Part shown: in pieces, positions 12,243 through 21,232 of the stretch
How the letters are laid out: each line of letters starts with the position of its first letter
Position numbering within the stretch: the stretch's first letter is position 1
Origin: Thiohalocapsa sp.
Lineage (GTDB): Bacteria > Pseudomonadota > Gammaproteobacteria > Chromatiales > Chromatiaceae
Assembly: GCA_028277725.1 (NCBI GenBank)
Contig: JANQFX010000068.1
Location: 1 to 64,000, forward strand
DNA length: 64,000 nt
Direction of reading: 5' to 3'
Program-made: the position numbers and the translations under genes
The notes under the pieces: model-generated
The model's database searches: none
What the model was told of the DNA's origin: nothing
The model's input: the letters and a program-made list of their open reading frames with translations, nothing else

Positions 12243-13216
12243 TTCTTGCCCTCGAACTTGCGCACGGTGTACTGCTGAACGCCGAGACCGACGACGTTGA
12301 CGACAAAGGTGATGAGCAGCAGCACCAGCGCCGCGTACATCAGTGCCTGCACCTCGATGCCGCTCGCCTCCGGGAAGCTCGAGGCCAGCAACGAGGCGAG
12401 CGTGTTGGCCGGCGAGAAGAGCGACAGGCTGATCTGATTGGCGTTACCGATCAGCATGGCCAGGGCCATGGTCTCGCCGAGGGCACGGCCGAAGCCCAGC
12501 ACTAGGGCCGCGAGGATGCCGCTGGAAGCGGTCGGTAGCATGACCTTGAGGATGGCCTCCCACTTGGTGGTGCCCATACCGTAGGCGGCCTCCTTCACCT
12601 TGTAGGGAATGCGCCGGAAGGCGTCGACCGAGATCGCGGCCACCGTCGGAAGGATCATAATGGAAAGCACCAGCGCGGCCGGGGCCAGGCCGGGGCCGCT
12701 CAGCGAGGTGCCGAACCAGGGAATCCAGCTGAAGTGTTCATGCAGCCACTCCGCGCCCGGGCGGATCATCGGGATCAGCACGTAAATGCCCCAGAGGCCA
12801 TAGACCACGGACGGGATCGCCGCGAGCAGCTCGACGATGGTGCGAAAGACCAGCGAGAGCTTGTGATGAATGAAGTCCTGAGTCAGGAAGATCGCGATGG
12901 CGACGCCGAAGATCCCGCCCAGTAGCAGGGCGAGCAGGGAGCTGTAGAGCGTGCCCCAGATCTCCGGCAGAACACCGAATTCCGATTTGTTCACGTCCCA
13001 GGTGGTACTGGTCCAGAAGCCAAGGCCGTACTCACCCACGGCGGGGGCGGCCTCCTTACCGAGTTGCCAGAGGATGGCGGCCACCAGCAGCACGATCAGG
13101 GCCGCGCAGGTGTAGGCGATGCCGCGGAACAGGGTGTCGGTGGCGACCTCGCTACCGCTCGGCGGGCGCGTGATCGCACTGGACGATCCCGCCTGTTGGA
13201 ATGGGTTCTTCGCCAT
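12239..13216 (-). CDS. pstC: Phosphate ABC transporter permease PstC
   Basis: PstC is the partner permease to PstA. From ATG 13216 it has 325 residues with a first membrane segment at about 35-57, and the coupling-loop motif KVKEAAYGMGTTKWEAI is present. ATG 13216 has an AGG eight bases upstream; longer in-frame starts up to 13417 add a sequence that looks non-coding. The gene overlaps pstA by four bases. The roughly 500-base gap back to pstS is unusual for a pst operon. Confidence 0.94.
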   Translation of the reverse strand: MAKNPFQQAGSSSAITRPPSGSEVATDTLFRGIAYTCAALIVLLVAAILWQLGKEAAPAVGEYGLGFWTSTTWDVNKSEFGVLPEIWGTLYSSLLALLLGGIFGVAIAIFLTQDFIHHKLSLVFRTIVELLAAIPSVVYGLWGIYVLIPMIRPGAEWLHEHFSWIPWFGTSLSGPGLAPAALVLSIMILPTVAAISVDAFRRIPYKVKEAAYGMGTTKWEAILKVMLPTASSGILAALVLGFGRALGETMALAMLIGNANQISLSLFSPANTLASLLASSFPEASGIEVQALMYAALVLLLITFVVNVVGLGVQQYTVRKFEGKK

Positions 13217-13660
13217 GGGCAATACCTGAGAGATGATGCGTCCGGGGTGATGCGGGTGGGTACGACTAAGGGATTGCTGTGTCATGCCCTGTTCGCGGGA
13301 GCAGCCGTATCCAGCGGTGCGTTCGGGGCTGGAGCCCGTCCCGAAAGTCCGCCTGGGCTCGCCAGCATTGGGACAGACCCCAAGCCGCGACCCGTCTACA
13401 CGACCCGTCGACTGCATGTCGGCACGCCGGACGGCCTGCGAACGCCGGCCTGTCCGAAATTGGTGTCGAACAGAGGCTCGATGCGTCGAATTCTATAGTC
13501 TGCCCATGGGTCTTACCATGACGGCCACATGACGATCGACGCCGACGCGACGGACGTCGATTCTTGCCGTTGCGTCGGCGATTGGGAGCGCCGACCGCCG
13601 GGCCATTGGCAAGGAGATCAAACCGCGCTACCCGACTGACCATCCCTGGGCGTGGCAAAG

Positions 13661-13688
13661 CCTGGGCCGGCGACGCGCCGGCACCAGG
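13661..13688 (-). other. Stem-loop in the pstS-pstC intergenic region
   Basis: A 7-bp perfect stem (13666-13672 with 13676-13682) is extended by CCTGG/CCAGG to about 12 bp, just 26 bases after the pstS stop. It has no T-run, so it may stabilise the pstS transcript or partly stop transcription, making more binding protein than permease. The rest of 13217-13714 shows no convincing gene. Confidence 0.45.
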
Positions 13689-13714
13689 CATCGATCGCAA
13701 GGGCGGGACCGTGG

Positions 13715-14812
13715 CTACTGAATCACCTCAGCGGCCACCTTCACCTTCTCAATGACGTCAGCCGGCAGCGGCACGTAGCCGAGGCTGTCGGCCTGGCCCT
13801 GGGCCTCGTCGCTGATCATGTACTTGATCATGTCCTGCACGACCTTGAGCTTCGCATCGTCGTAGTCGGTGTACAACAGCAGCCAGGTCATGGACGCGAT
13901 CGGGTAGGAGTCCTCGCCAGCCGGATCATAGATAAACGCGCGTAGGTCCGGAGCGCCGCTCGGCAGCGTGGCGTCCGGGAACTCGGCGGCGGCGACGGCG
14001 GCGGCTCCACTCTCGGGACCGGGCGAGACGAACTTGCCGGCCTTGTTCTCGAGCATGGCGACCTGAGCGTGGCCGGTGAGCTTGGCGAAGCCGTACTCGA
14101 CGTAGCCGATCGTACCCGGGTTCTGTTTGATCTGTGCCATGACACCATCGTTCTTCGGCGCCTTGATGAAGTTGTCCTGATCCGGCCAGTTCGGGGACTT
14201 GCCCTGACCGACGGACTCCTTGAAGTCCTCGTCGATGGCGCTGAGGTGGCCGGTGAACACGAAGCTGGTGCCCGAGGAGTCGGAGCGCACGACGACGGTG
14301 ATCTTCTGGTCGGGCAGCTCGACCCCCTCGTTGGCGGCGGCGATCTTCGGATCGTTCCAGTTGGTAATCTTGCCGGCGAAGATCTCCGGGTAGACGTCAC
14401 GCGGTAGTTTCAGCTCGTCGACACCCTCGACGTTGTAAGCCAGCACGACCTCACCGGCGGTCATCGGCAGCAGGACGACCTCCTTTCCCTGTTTCTCCTT
14501 GACGACGGCGATCTCCTCGTCGTCCATCGCGGCGTCGGAACCGGCGAAGTCGACGGCACCTTCCTGCAGATCCTTGATGCCGGCGCCGCTGCCCTTGGCT
14601 TGGTAGTCGATGCGCGCGCCATCGGGGTTGAAAGCCGCCTTGACCTGCTTGTCCTGGGAGAACTGCTTGAACCAGGTGGCGTAGATGGGGAAGGGGAAGC
14701 TGGCGCCGGAGCCATTCAGCTTCTCGGCGGCGGTGACGGTGCCGGCGGCGAAAGCCAGCGTCGAAATGGCGCCCGCGAGGGCGGCCGTCTTGAGAGCCTT
14801 GGTGTAGATCAT
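13715..14812 (-). CDS. pstS: Phosphate ABC transporter periplasmic phosphate-binding protein
   Basis: PstS captures phosphate in the periplasm for PstCA. From ATG 14812 it has 365 residues with a signal peptide of about 29 residues (cut near TVTAA/EKLNG). LNGSGASFPFPIYATWF, VDFAGSDAAM and VVRSDSSGTSFVFTGHLS carry the phosphate-contacting segments of the family. CGGAG lies upstream of the chosen ATG; the longer frame to 14905 would mask the signal peptide. A candidate Pho box lies at 14899-14921. Confidence 0.95.
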   Translation of the reverse strand: MIYTKALKTAALAGAISTLAFAAGTVTAAEKLNGSGASFPFPIYATWFKQFSQDKQVKAAFNPDGARIDYQAKGSGAGIKDLQEGAVDFAGSDAAMDDEEIAVVKEKQGKEVVLLPMTAGEVVLAYNVEGVDELKLPRDVYPEIFAGKITNWNDPKIAAANEGVELPDQKITVVVRSDSSGTSFVFTGHLSAIDEDFKESVGQGKSPNWPDQDNFIKAPKNDGVMAQIKQNPGTIGYVEYGFAKLTGHAQVAMLENKAGKFVSPGPESGAAAVAAAEFPDATLPSGAPDLRAFIYDPAGEDSYPIASMTWLLLYTDYDDAKLKVVQDMIKYMISDEAQGQADSLGYVPLPADVIEKVKVAAEVIQ

Positions 14813-14886
14813 AGGTAGCAGTGCTCCGTGAGTCGTTGTGAGCAGTTTGCAGGTCCAAACTTGAACCGCGCCGCCCATTCTGACCG

Positions 14887-14921
14887 TCATTAGCCTGGTT
14901 TTCATGAATATTTGATGACAC
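14887..14921 (-). promoter_or_regulatory. Candidate Pho box and -10 upstream of pstS
   Basis: Read on the minus strand, TGTCATCAAAT is followed at an 11-base period by ATTCATGAAA, resembling the two-half-site PhoB box (TGTCAT repeated every 11 bases, second half 4 of 6 matches). TAATGA (14892-14887) is a plausible -10 about seven bases beyond it. The site lies about 75 bases upstream of the pstS start. PhoB control is inferred. Confidence 0.5.
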
Positions 14922-15054
14922 CGGCCACCGGCGAACAGCGGCCGACGACGCGCGCGTCCCGATGCCGTCGCCTGGCAGGCACGAGCAGCGCAGAGGCCGG
15001 GCAGAGATCGCCGCGCGCGGCCATCCGCCCGGGCCCCACGTCATCAGCGCTCCA

Positions 15055-15180
15055 TCATTTGCCTCCCAGGCCCTTGAAGAAGCCTACCACGCGTTGCTGG
15101 ACCTCCTTCGCCCAGGCCGGCTGGGGCAGGTTCCAGCCGATGAAGATACCCACGCATACCCAAAACACGATACCCAACAT
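15055..15180 (-). CDS. Small single-span membrane protein, 41 residues
   Basis: This short reading frame begins at ATG 15180, with GGGAG six bases upstream, and ends in TGA at 15055. It encodes a hydrophobic N-terminal span rich in Val, Ile, Phe and Gly (about residues 2-16), the turn WNLPQPAWAKE and a basic amphipathic tail ending in FFKGLGGK. Strong ribosome site, membrane span and coherent tail all suggest a real gene. I do not recognise a function. It lies between the two PstS genes, divergent from pstS2. Confidence 0.65.
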   Translation of the reverse strand: MLGIVFWVCVGIFIGWNLPQPAWAKEVQQRVVGFFKGLGGK

Positions 15181-15470
15181 GTTCGACTCCCAAAAACTCG
15201 GTTGCGTCCAGACCAGGAGCCGTCATTATCGCCGCCCGCGCCCGACGATGGGCACGAAGATTCCCATCGGCAGCCCACTCGGGAGAACCAGCCGCCCGCA
15301 CGCCGGGTCTAGCGCTTGCATAGGGACCACCACCTGGCCCAGTGCGGGCCCCGCGCCCCGGCAGCTGTGAGAAAATGCCAGGCTACCTGCGAGAAGCCCG
15401 CCGACCCGCGCCGCCGCCCGCCCAACAGCAACCTGCAGCCCGACTGCGCCGCGACCGGCTCCGACACACA

Positions 15471-16556
15471 ATGACCCACAAGACCAGATCCCGAACCACC
15501 GCCCGACTGGCCTACGCAACCCTGCTGACCCTGAGCGGCCTGGCCGTCGCCGCACCAGAGCTCTCCGGCGCCGGCGCCCGTCTGCCCTCGCCGATCCTGG
15601 CGACCTGGTTCATGCAATTCGCCCGCGACCCGATCGTCGCCGACACCTACAACCCCTCGGGCACGCGGGTGAATTATCTGCCCACGGACAGCGACGCTGG
15701 CATCCAGGCCATGCTCGACGGCGAGGTCGACTTCGCTGCGACCGACAAGGCGCCGACGGACGCGGAGCTCCAGCAAATGGAGCGCGGCGCCGTCATCCTG
15801 CCGGTGGCGGCCGCGGAGGTCGCCATCGCATACAACCTGCCCGGCGCGGACCAGCTGCGCCTGCCGCGCAACGTCTACCCCAAGATCTTGTCCGGGGCCA
15901 TCGACAGCTGGAACGATCCCGCCATCGCCGCGGCCAACCCCACGCTGATCATGCCAGAGGCGCCCATCATCGTCGTCGTCCGCTCCGACGCCGGCAGCAC
16001 CAACGCGACCCTCAGCGCCCACCTGAGCGCCATCGACGGCGAATTCCGCGATTCCATCGGCGCCGCCAACTCGCCGAAGTGGCCGGAGGGGGAACGGTTC
16101 GTTCGTGCCGACGGCAACGACGGCGTGGCGGTCCGACTCGCGCAGACGCCGGGCAGCATCGGCTACATGGAGTTCGGCTACGCGCAGCTCGCCGAATGGG
16201 CGCAGATCGCCCTGCTCCAGAACAAGGCCGGGGAGTTCGTAGCGCCCGGGCGCGAGTCAGGCATGGCCGCATTGGCCGCTGCGACGCCGCCTGCGGGAAC
16301 GCTGCCCGGCGGCGCACCGGACCTGCGGCTTCGACTCCGCGACCCCAACGGCCCCAGCGCCTACCCGATCATCTCACCCTCCTGGCTCCTGTTCCATGCC
16401 CGGGGCTACGCGGACGCCGAGCGCTCCGCGATTCTGGAACTGATGAACTATTGCCTCAGCAACGCCGCCCAGTCGCAGGCCCCCGGTCTCGGCTATGTCC
16501 GTCTACCCGAAACGCTGCTGGAAAGCACGCGCCTGGCGGCCGGAAGTATCGAATGA
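15471..16556 (+). CDS. Second PstS-like phosphate-binding protein
   Basis: This 361-residue periplasmic binding protein of the PstS/SphX family has a signal peptide ending near LAVAAPE. It keeps LSGAGARLPSPILATWF, VDFAATDKAPT and VVVRSDAGSTNATLSAHLS, equivalent to the phosphate-contacting segments of PstS. It is clearly diverged from the PstS at 13715-14812, for example in its first loop (GARLPSP against GASFPFP). The start ATG 15471 is the one directly before the signal peptide. Its stop overlaps the mfd start by four bases (ATGA). It may be an accessory binding protein for the same permease or bind another oxyanion; I cannot tell which. Confidence 0.85.
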   Translation: MTHKTRSRTTARLAYATLLTLSGLAVAAPELSGAGARLPSPILATWFMQFARDPIVADTYNPSGTRVNYLPTDSDAGIQAMLDGEVDFAATDKAPTDAELQQMERGAVILPVAAAEVAIAYNLPGADQLRLPRNVYPKILSGAIDSWNDPAIAAANPTLIMPEAPIIVVVRSDAGSTNATLSAHLSAIDGEFRDSIGAANSPKWPEGERFVRADGNDGVAVRLAQTPGSIGYMEFGYAQLAEWAQIALLQNKAGEFVAPGRESGMAALAAATPPAGTLPGGAPDLRLRLRDPNGPSAYPIISPSWLLFHARGYADAERSAILELMNYCLSNAAQSQAPGLGYVRLPETLLESTRLAAGSIE

Positions 16557-19500
16557 CCCCCGAAGTCCTCTCTGCCCCGAGCACCACGTCCCCGCCACAG
16601 ACTCCCCTGTCCCCGCTCGACCCGCCGCTGCCGGCCAAGCCCGGCGAGCGCCTGCTCTGGGGCCGTCTCTACGGCGCTGCGCAGGCGCTGGCCATCGCCA
16701 CTGCCGCGCGCCGGGCGCAAGGCCCCATCCTGGCCGCCGCGCCGGACACGCCCGCGGCCGAGGCGCTGCGTGAAGAACTCCGCTTCTTCCTGCGCGGCCA
16801 ACCGAGTGCCGACGATATCCCGGTGTTGACCTTCCCGGACTGGGAGACGCTGCCCTACGACGTCTTCTCGCCCCTGCCCGAGCTCGTGTCCGAGCGTCTG
16901 CTCACCCTGCACCGGCTGCCGCAGCTGCGCCGCGGCATCCTGGTGGTGCCGGTGACCACCCTCCTGCAACGCCTACCGCCGCGCTCCTTCGTCGACGGCC
17001 ACGCGCTGGTGCTCGGCGTCGGCGACCGACTGGACCTGGACGCCACCCGCGATCGCCTCAGCCGCTCCGGCTATCAATGCGTGTCGCAGGTGATCGCCCA
17101 CGGCGAGTTCGCGGTGCGCGGCGCACTGCTGGACGTCTTCCCGATGGGCAGCCAGAAGCCGCTGCGCATCGACCTGTTCGACGACGAGGTGGAGTCCATC
17201 CGCACCTTCGACCCGGACAGCCAGCGCTCCATCGACAAGCTCGACAAGGTCCGCATGCTGCCGGCGCGCGAGTACCCGACCGACGAAGAGGCCATCGCCC
17301 GCTTCCGCCAACGCTGGCGCGCCGCCATCGATGCCGACCCCAAGGCCAGCATCGTCTACCGCGAGGTCTCCGACGGCCGCATGCCGGGCGGCATCGAATA
17401 CTATCTGCCGCTGTTCTTCGACCAGACCGCGACCCTGTTCGACTACCTGCCCGAGCACACCCTCGCCTTCGAGCACGTCGACGTGCGCGATGCCGCCGAC
17501 GACGCCCTCGCCCGCATCGAAGAGCGCTACGAACAGCGCCGGCACGACACCGAGCGCCCGCTACTGCCGCCGAGCGCCCTCTATCTCGGCCGAGACGACC
17601 TGGCCGCGCGCCTCAACGCCCGCGCCGGCGTCTGCTGGCAGGCGCCGGAGCTACCGGCGCGCCGCAGGGGCTACTCCGCGGTGCACAACTTCGACACCGC
17701 CCGCCCGCCTGCGATCGCCATCCAGGCCCGCGCCGAGCAGCCCGCCGCAGCGCTGAAAGGCTTCCTGACGAACGGTGACCGGCGCACGCTGTTCGTCGCC
17801 GAGAGCACCGGCCGCCGCGAACTCCTGCTGGAGAGCCTCCAGGGCTTCGGTATCGACGCTAAGCCGGTGGACGGCTGGCGCGACTTCATCGCCGGCGAGC
17901 GCGCGCTCGGCATCACCGTTGCCCCGCTGGAGCAACCGCTGCTGCTGCCGCGCGACGGGATGCCTGGGCTCAGCATCCTCACCGAGACCCAGCTCCACGG
18001 CGAGCGAGTGCGCCAGGAGCGCCGCCGCAAGGCCAAGACCCGTGACGGTGAGGCGGTGGTCCGCAACCTGACGGAACTGCACGAGGGCGCACCGGTGGTG
18101 CACGAGGAACAGGGCGTCGGCCGCTTCCTGGGGCTGCAGACGCTGGAGGTCGGTGGCGAGAAGACCGAGTTCCTGGCCCTGGAGTACGCCAAGGGCGACA
18201 AGCTCTACGTGCCCGTCAGCTCCCTACACCTGATCTCGCGCTACACCGGCGCCGCGCCGGAGAACGCCCCGCTGCACCGCCTCGGCAGCGACCAATGGGA
18301 CAAGGTCAAGCGCAAGGCCGCGCAGAAGGCCCACGACGTCGCCGCCGAGCTGCTGGACATCTATGCCCGGCGCGAGGCGCGCCAGGGCGTCGCCTTCCCG
18401 GACCCGGGCGCCGAGTACGCCGCCTTCGCGAGCGCCTTCGAGTTCGAGGAGACGCCGGATCAGCAGCGCGCCATCGAGGCCATCCTGACGGACATGTCGA
18501 AGCCGAAGCCCATGGACCGGGTGGTCTGCGGCGACGTCGGCTTCGGCAAGACCGAGGTGGCCATGCGCGCCGCCTTCGTCGCCGCAAGCGCCGGCAAACA
18601 GGTGGCCGTGCTCGTACCCACCACCCTGCTGGCGCAGCAGCACTACCAGAACTTCGCCGACCGCTTCGCGGACTGGCCGGTGCGGGTGGAGAGCCTATCG
18701 CGGTTCAAGAACCCGAAGGAGACCAAGGCCGTGGTCGACGGCCTGGCGGCGGGCACCGTCGACATCGTCGTCGGCACCCACAAACTGCTGCAGCCGTCGT
18801 TGCGCTTCAAGCAGCTGGGGCTCGCCATCATCGACGAAGAGCACCGCTTCGGGGTGCGGCACAAGGAACAGCTCAAGAACCTGCGCGCCGAGGTGGACGT
18901 CCTCACCCTCACCGCCACGCCCATCCCGCGCACGCTCAACATGGCCATGTCCGGCATGCGCGATCTCAGCATCATCGCCACGCCGCCGGTGGAGCGCCAC
19001 CCGATCAAGACCTTCGTCTCGCCCTGGAACGACGGCCTGATCCAGGAGGCCTGCCAGCGCGAGATCGCCCGCGGCGGCCAGGTCTACTTTCTGCACAACG
19101 AGGTCGAGACCATCGAGAACATGGCGCAGAAGGTGGAGGCGCTGGTGCCCAGCGCGCGGGTCGAGTACGCCCACGGCCAGATGCGCGAACGGGAGCTGGA
19201 GCGGGTGATGCGCGACTTCTACCACCGCCGCTTCAACGTGCTGGTCTGCACCACCATCGTGGAGTCCGGCATCGATGTGCCGAGCGCCAACACCATCGTC
19301 ATCAACCGCGCCGACAAGCTTGGCCTGGCCCAGCTGCACCAGCTGCGCGGGCGCGTCGGGCGCTCCCACCACCGCGCCTACGCCTATCTGATCACACCGC
19401 CCACCAAGGCCATGACCGAGGACGCCAAGAAGCGCCTGGAGGCCATCGAGTCCCTGGAGGACCTGGGCGCCGGCTTCACCCTGGCCACCCACGACCTCGA

Positions 19501-20086
19501 GATCCGCGGCGCCGGCGAGCTGCTCGGCGACGAACAATCGGGCCAGATCCACGAGATCGGTTTCACGCTCTACATGGAACTCCTCGAGCGCGCCGTGCAG
19601 GCGCTCAAGGCCGGCCGCACCCCGGAGCTGGACCGCCCGCTGGACCACGGCGCCGAGATCGACCTCGGCCTCCCCGCCATCCTGCCGGACGACTACCTAC
19701 CGGACGTCCACACCCGACTCATCACCTACAAACGCATCGCCAGCGCCGAGACCGCCGCCGAGCTGAAGGAGTTGCAGGTGGAGATGATCGACCGCTTCGG
19801 CCTGTTGCCCGACCAAGCCAAGAACCTCTTCGCCGTCACCGCGCTCAAGCTCAAGGTCCAACCGCTGGGCATCAAGAAGCTCGAGGCCGGCCCCAAGGGC
19901 GGGCGCATCGTCTTCGGCGACAGCCCCAACATCGACCACATGAAGCTCATCGCGCTCATCCAGTCGCGCCCCAAGGACTACAAGCTCGACCAGGCCGCCG
20001 GCGCGCTCCGCTTCAACATGGACATGGAAGACCCCACCAAACGCAGGGCCCAGGTGGAGACGGTGGTGGGGCGGTTGGCGGGGTGA
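16553..20086 (+). CDS. mfd: Transcription-repair coupling factor
   Basis: Mfd displaces RNA polymerase stalled at DNA damage and recruits UvrA. It has 1177 residues (E. coli 1148). Order: UvrB-like domain starting PLPAKPGERLLWGRLYG, RNA-polymerase-interaction domain around HEEQGVGRFLGLQTLEVGG (about 520), RecG-like translocase with Walker A GDVGFGKTE (about 660) and DEEH (about 760), then the C-terminal TRCF domain. The start ATG 16553 overlaps the stop of the PstS-like gene, so at least part of mfd translation is coupled to it. That neighbour is unusual for mfd. Confidence 0.97.
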   Translation: MTPEVLSAPSTTSPPQTPLSPLDPPLPAKPGERLLWGRLYGAAQALAIATAARRAQGPILAAAPDTPAAEALREELRFFLRGQPSADDIPVLTFPDWETLPYDVFSPLPELVSERLLTLHRLPQLRRGILVVPVTTLLQRLPPRSFVDGHALVLGVGDRLDLDATRDRLSRSGYQCVSQVIAHGEFAVRGALLDVFPMGSQKPLRIDLFDDEVESIRTFDPDSQRSIDKLDKVRMLPAREYPTDEEAIARFRQRWRAAIDADPKASIVYREVSDGRMPGGIEYYLPLFFDQTATLFDYLPEHTLAFEHVDVRDAADDALARIEERYEQRRHDTERPLLPPSALYLGRDDLAARLNARAGVCWQAPELPARRRGYSAVHNFDTARPPAIAIQARAEQPAAALKGFLTNGDRRTLFVAESTGRRELLLESLQGFGIDAKPVDGWRDFIAGERALGITVAPLEQPLLLPRDGMPGLSILTETQLHGERVRQERRRKAKTRDGEAVVRNLTELHEGAPVVHEEQGVGRFLGLQTLEVGGEKTEFLALEYAKGDKLYVPVSSLHLISRYTGAAPENAPLHRLGSDQWDKVKRKAAQKAHDVAAELLDIYARREARQGVAFPDPGAEYAAFASAFEFEETPDQQRAIEAILTDMSKPKPMDRVVCGDVGFGKTEVAMRAAFVAASAGKQVAVLVPTTLLAQQHYQNFADRFADWPVRVESLSRFKNPKETKAVVDGLAAGTVDIVVGTHKLLQPSLRFKQLGLAIIDEEHRFGVRHKEQLKNLRAEVDVLTLTATPIPRTLNMAMSGMRDLSIIATPPVERHPIKTFVSPWNDGLIQEACQREIARGGQVYFLHNEVETIENMAQKVEALVPSARVEYAHGQMRERELERVMRDFYHRRFNVLVCTTIVESGIDVPSANTIVINRADKLGLAQLHQLRGRVGRSHHRAYAYLITPPTKAMTEDAKKRLEAIESLEDLGAGFTLATHDLEIRGAGELLGDEQSGQIHEIGFTLYMELLERAVQALKAGRTPELDRPLDHGAEIDLGLPAILPDDYLPDVHTRLITYKRIASAETAAELKELQVEMIDRFGLLPDQAKNLFAVTALKLKVQPLGIKKLEAGPKGGRIVFGDSPNIDHMKLIALIQSRPKDYKLDQAAGALRFNMDMEDPTKRRAQVETVVGRLAG

Positions 20087-20152
20087 TTTAGATGCCGCCC
20101 CGGAAGCGGCACCGAGCAGGGATGTTGTGGTCTATACTCGAAAATTCCCATA

Positions 20153-20425
20153 ATGCAGCAAAGCGAAACCATGACAGACAACACGGAAAACCTGGTTCTG
20201 GAATTGCTTCGGCAAATGCGGGCAGATGCTAGTCATCTCGAAAACGAGTTCAAGGCGCTCCGCAACGAAATGCGAGACGGGTTCAACCGCGTCGATGTCC
20301 GCCTCGGCGTGCTCGAACAAGGCATCGCAAGCATCCTCGCTCTCTCTGCCTCCGACCGCGACGAGCTCGCCGGCCTGAAGCGTCGGGTGGAACGCATCGA
20401 GCGGCGGCTGGAGCTGGTGGATTGA
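20153..20425 (+). CDS. Small coiled-coil protein, function unknown
   Basis: This 90-residue, highly charged protein is predicted to be almost entirely alpha-helical coiled coil, with heptad-like spacing in RNEMRDGFNRVDVRLGVLEQ and LKRRVERIERRLELV. An internal ATG at 20171 gives an 84-residue version and is equally likely. It has no signal peptide or membrane span. It lies 66 bases after mfd; a short 6-bp GC hairpin (20092-20110) separates them. The stretch 20426-20725 holds nothing I can identify. Confidence 0.5.
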   Translation: MQQSETMTDNTENLVLELLRQMRADASHLENEFKALRNEMRDGFNRVDVRLGVLEQGIASILALSASDRDELAGLKRRVERIERRLELVD

Positions 20426-20725
20426 GTCAACCCTGGTGCCGCCATCAAGGCGATCCTGCACCGCTCACCGCCGAGTCGCGACCGGCGGGCCGCATCATCC
20501 CCTCCAACGGCCATCAGCGAACAGCGACGACAAAGTAAGCTCCAGCGGTGCGTCGCTGTCCCAGAATGCCAATGTGCTGCGGAATCGGATTGTTCGGCAC
20601 GGTCGATCGGTCGTGGAGTAGGCGGAGGGCGATGCCAGCGGATCCGCTCCCAGGCTCGCAAGTGCCGACGGGTCGCCGGTGTCTTTCGGCCCGGGAGCCC
20701 CAAAGGCCTGGGCCAACGCCCGAAA

Positions 20726-21078
20726 TCATCGCCCCGGGCTGCCTTGCCCGAGACTGCCTCCCCCAGGACTGCCCTGCCCCAGGCCGCGTTGATAGAGTTC
20801 GCGGATGTCCGGGGGCAGCTGCTCCAGCACGGCCGGGTCCTGCTCGGGGATGTCGGTGGAGGATGCCCCGCCGAGTGCTTGCAGTGCCCGCTGGGCCTCG
20901 AGCAACTTGTCCTGCACCTGGGCCGCGGCGGCCCTATCCAGGCTGGGGGCGGCGTTCGGATTGGAGAGGTCCATGCGCGTGACACCGGCGGACTCCAGCG
21001 CCGACATCAGCGCGGCGGACGCGTCCTCCGGAACTTCGATGGGTACACCACGCCGTCGACAGGCCCCATGCCCCCCAT
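20726..21078 (-). pseudogene. Small unknown gene with a probable one-base frameshift
   Basis: A minus-strand frame starting MGGMGPVDGVVYPSKF (ATG 21078) runs into non-coding residues and a stop at 21007. One frame over, PEDASAALMSALESAGV continues smoothly to 20726. Adding one C to the CC at about 21030-21031 joins them into a coherent product of about 117 residues with a GQGSPG-rich tail. It is either a real pseudogene or an assembly error; ATG 21007 could still give a 93-residue protein. It lies downstream of apbC in the same direction. Function unknown. Confidence 0.4.
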
Positions 21079-21232
21079 CTGCGCGCGCAGGACCGCGCCA
21101 GCAGCGACCCGATCGGCCTGCGTGGCAGGAACGGAGCTCCGCGGAGGCGGTGGATGCCGGGGCAGAAGCCGGAGTACCGCCCGCAACCTGTGGGGCCGGG
21201 CTTCTGTCGACGGGCCTGACGGCCGGTCGCGA

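Noticed and set aside
18295..20091. 598-residue open frame on the plus strand
   Set aside because: It is an out-of-frame shadow of mfd, made of Arg/Gly/Ala/His repeats typical of GC-rich alternative frames.
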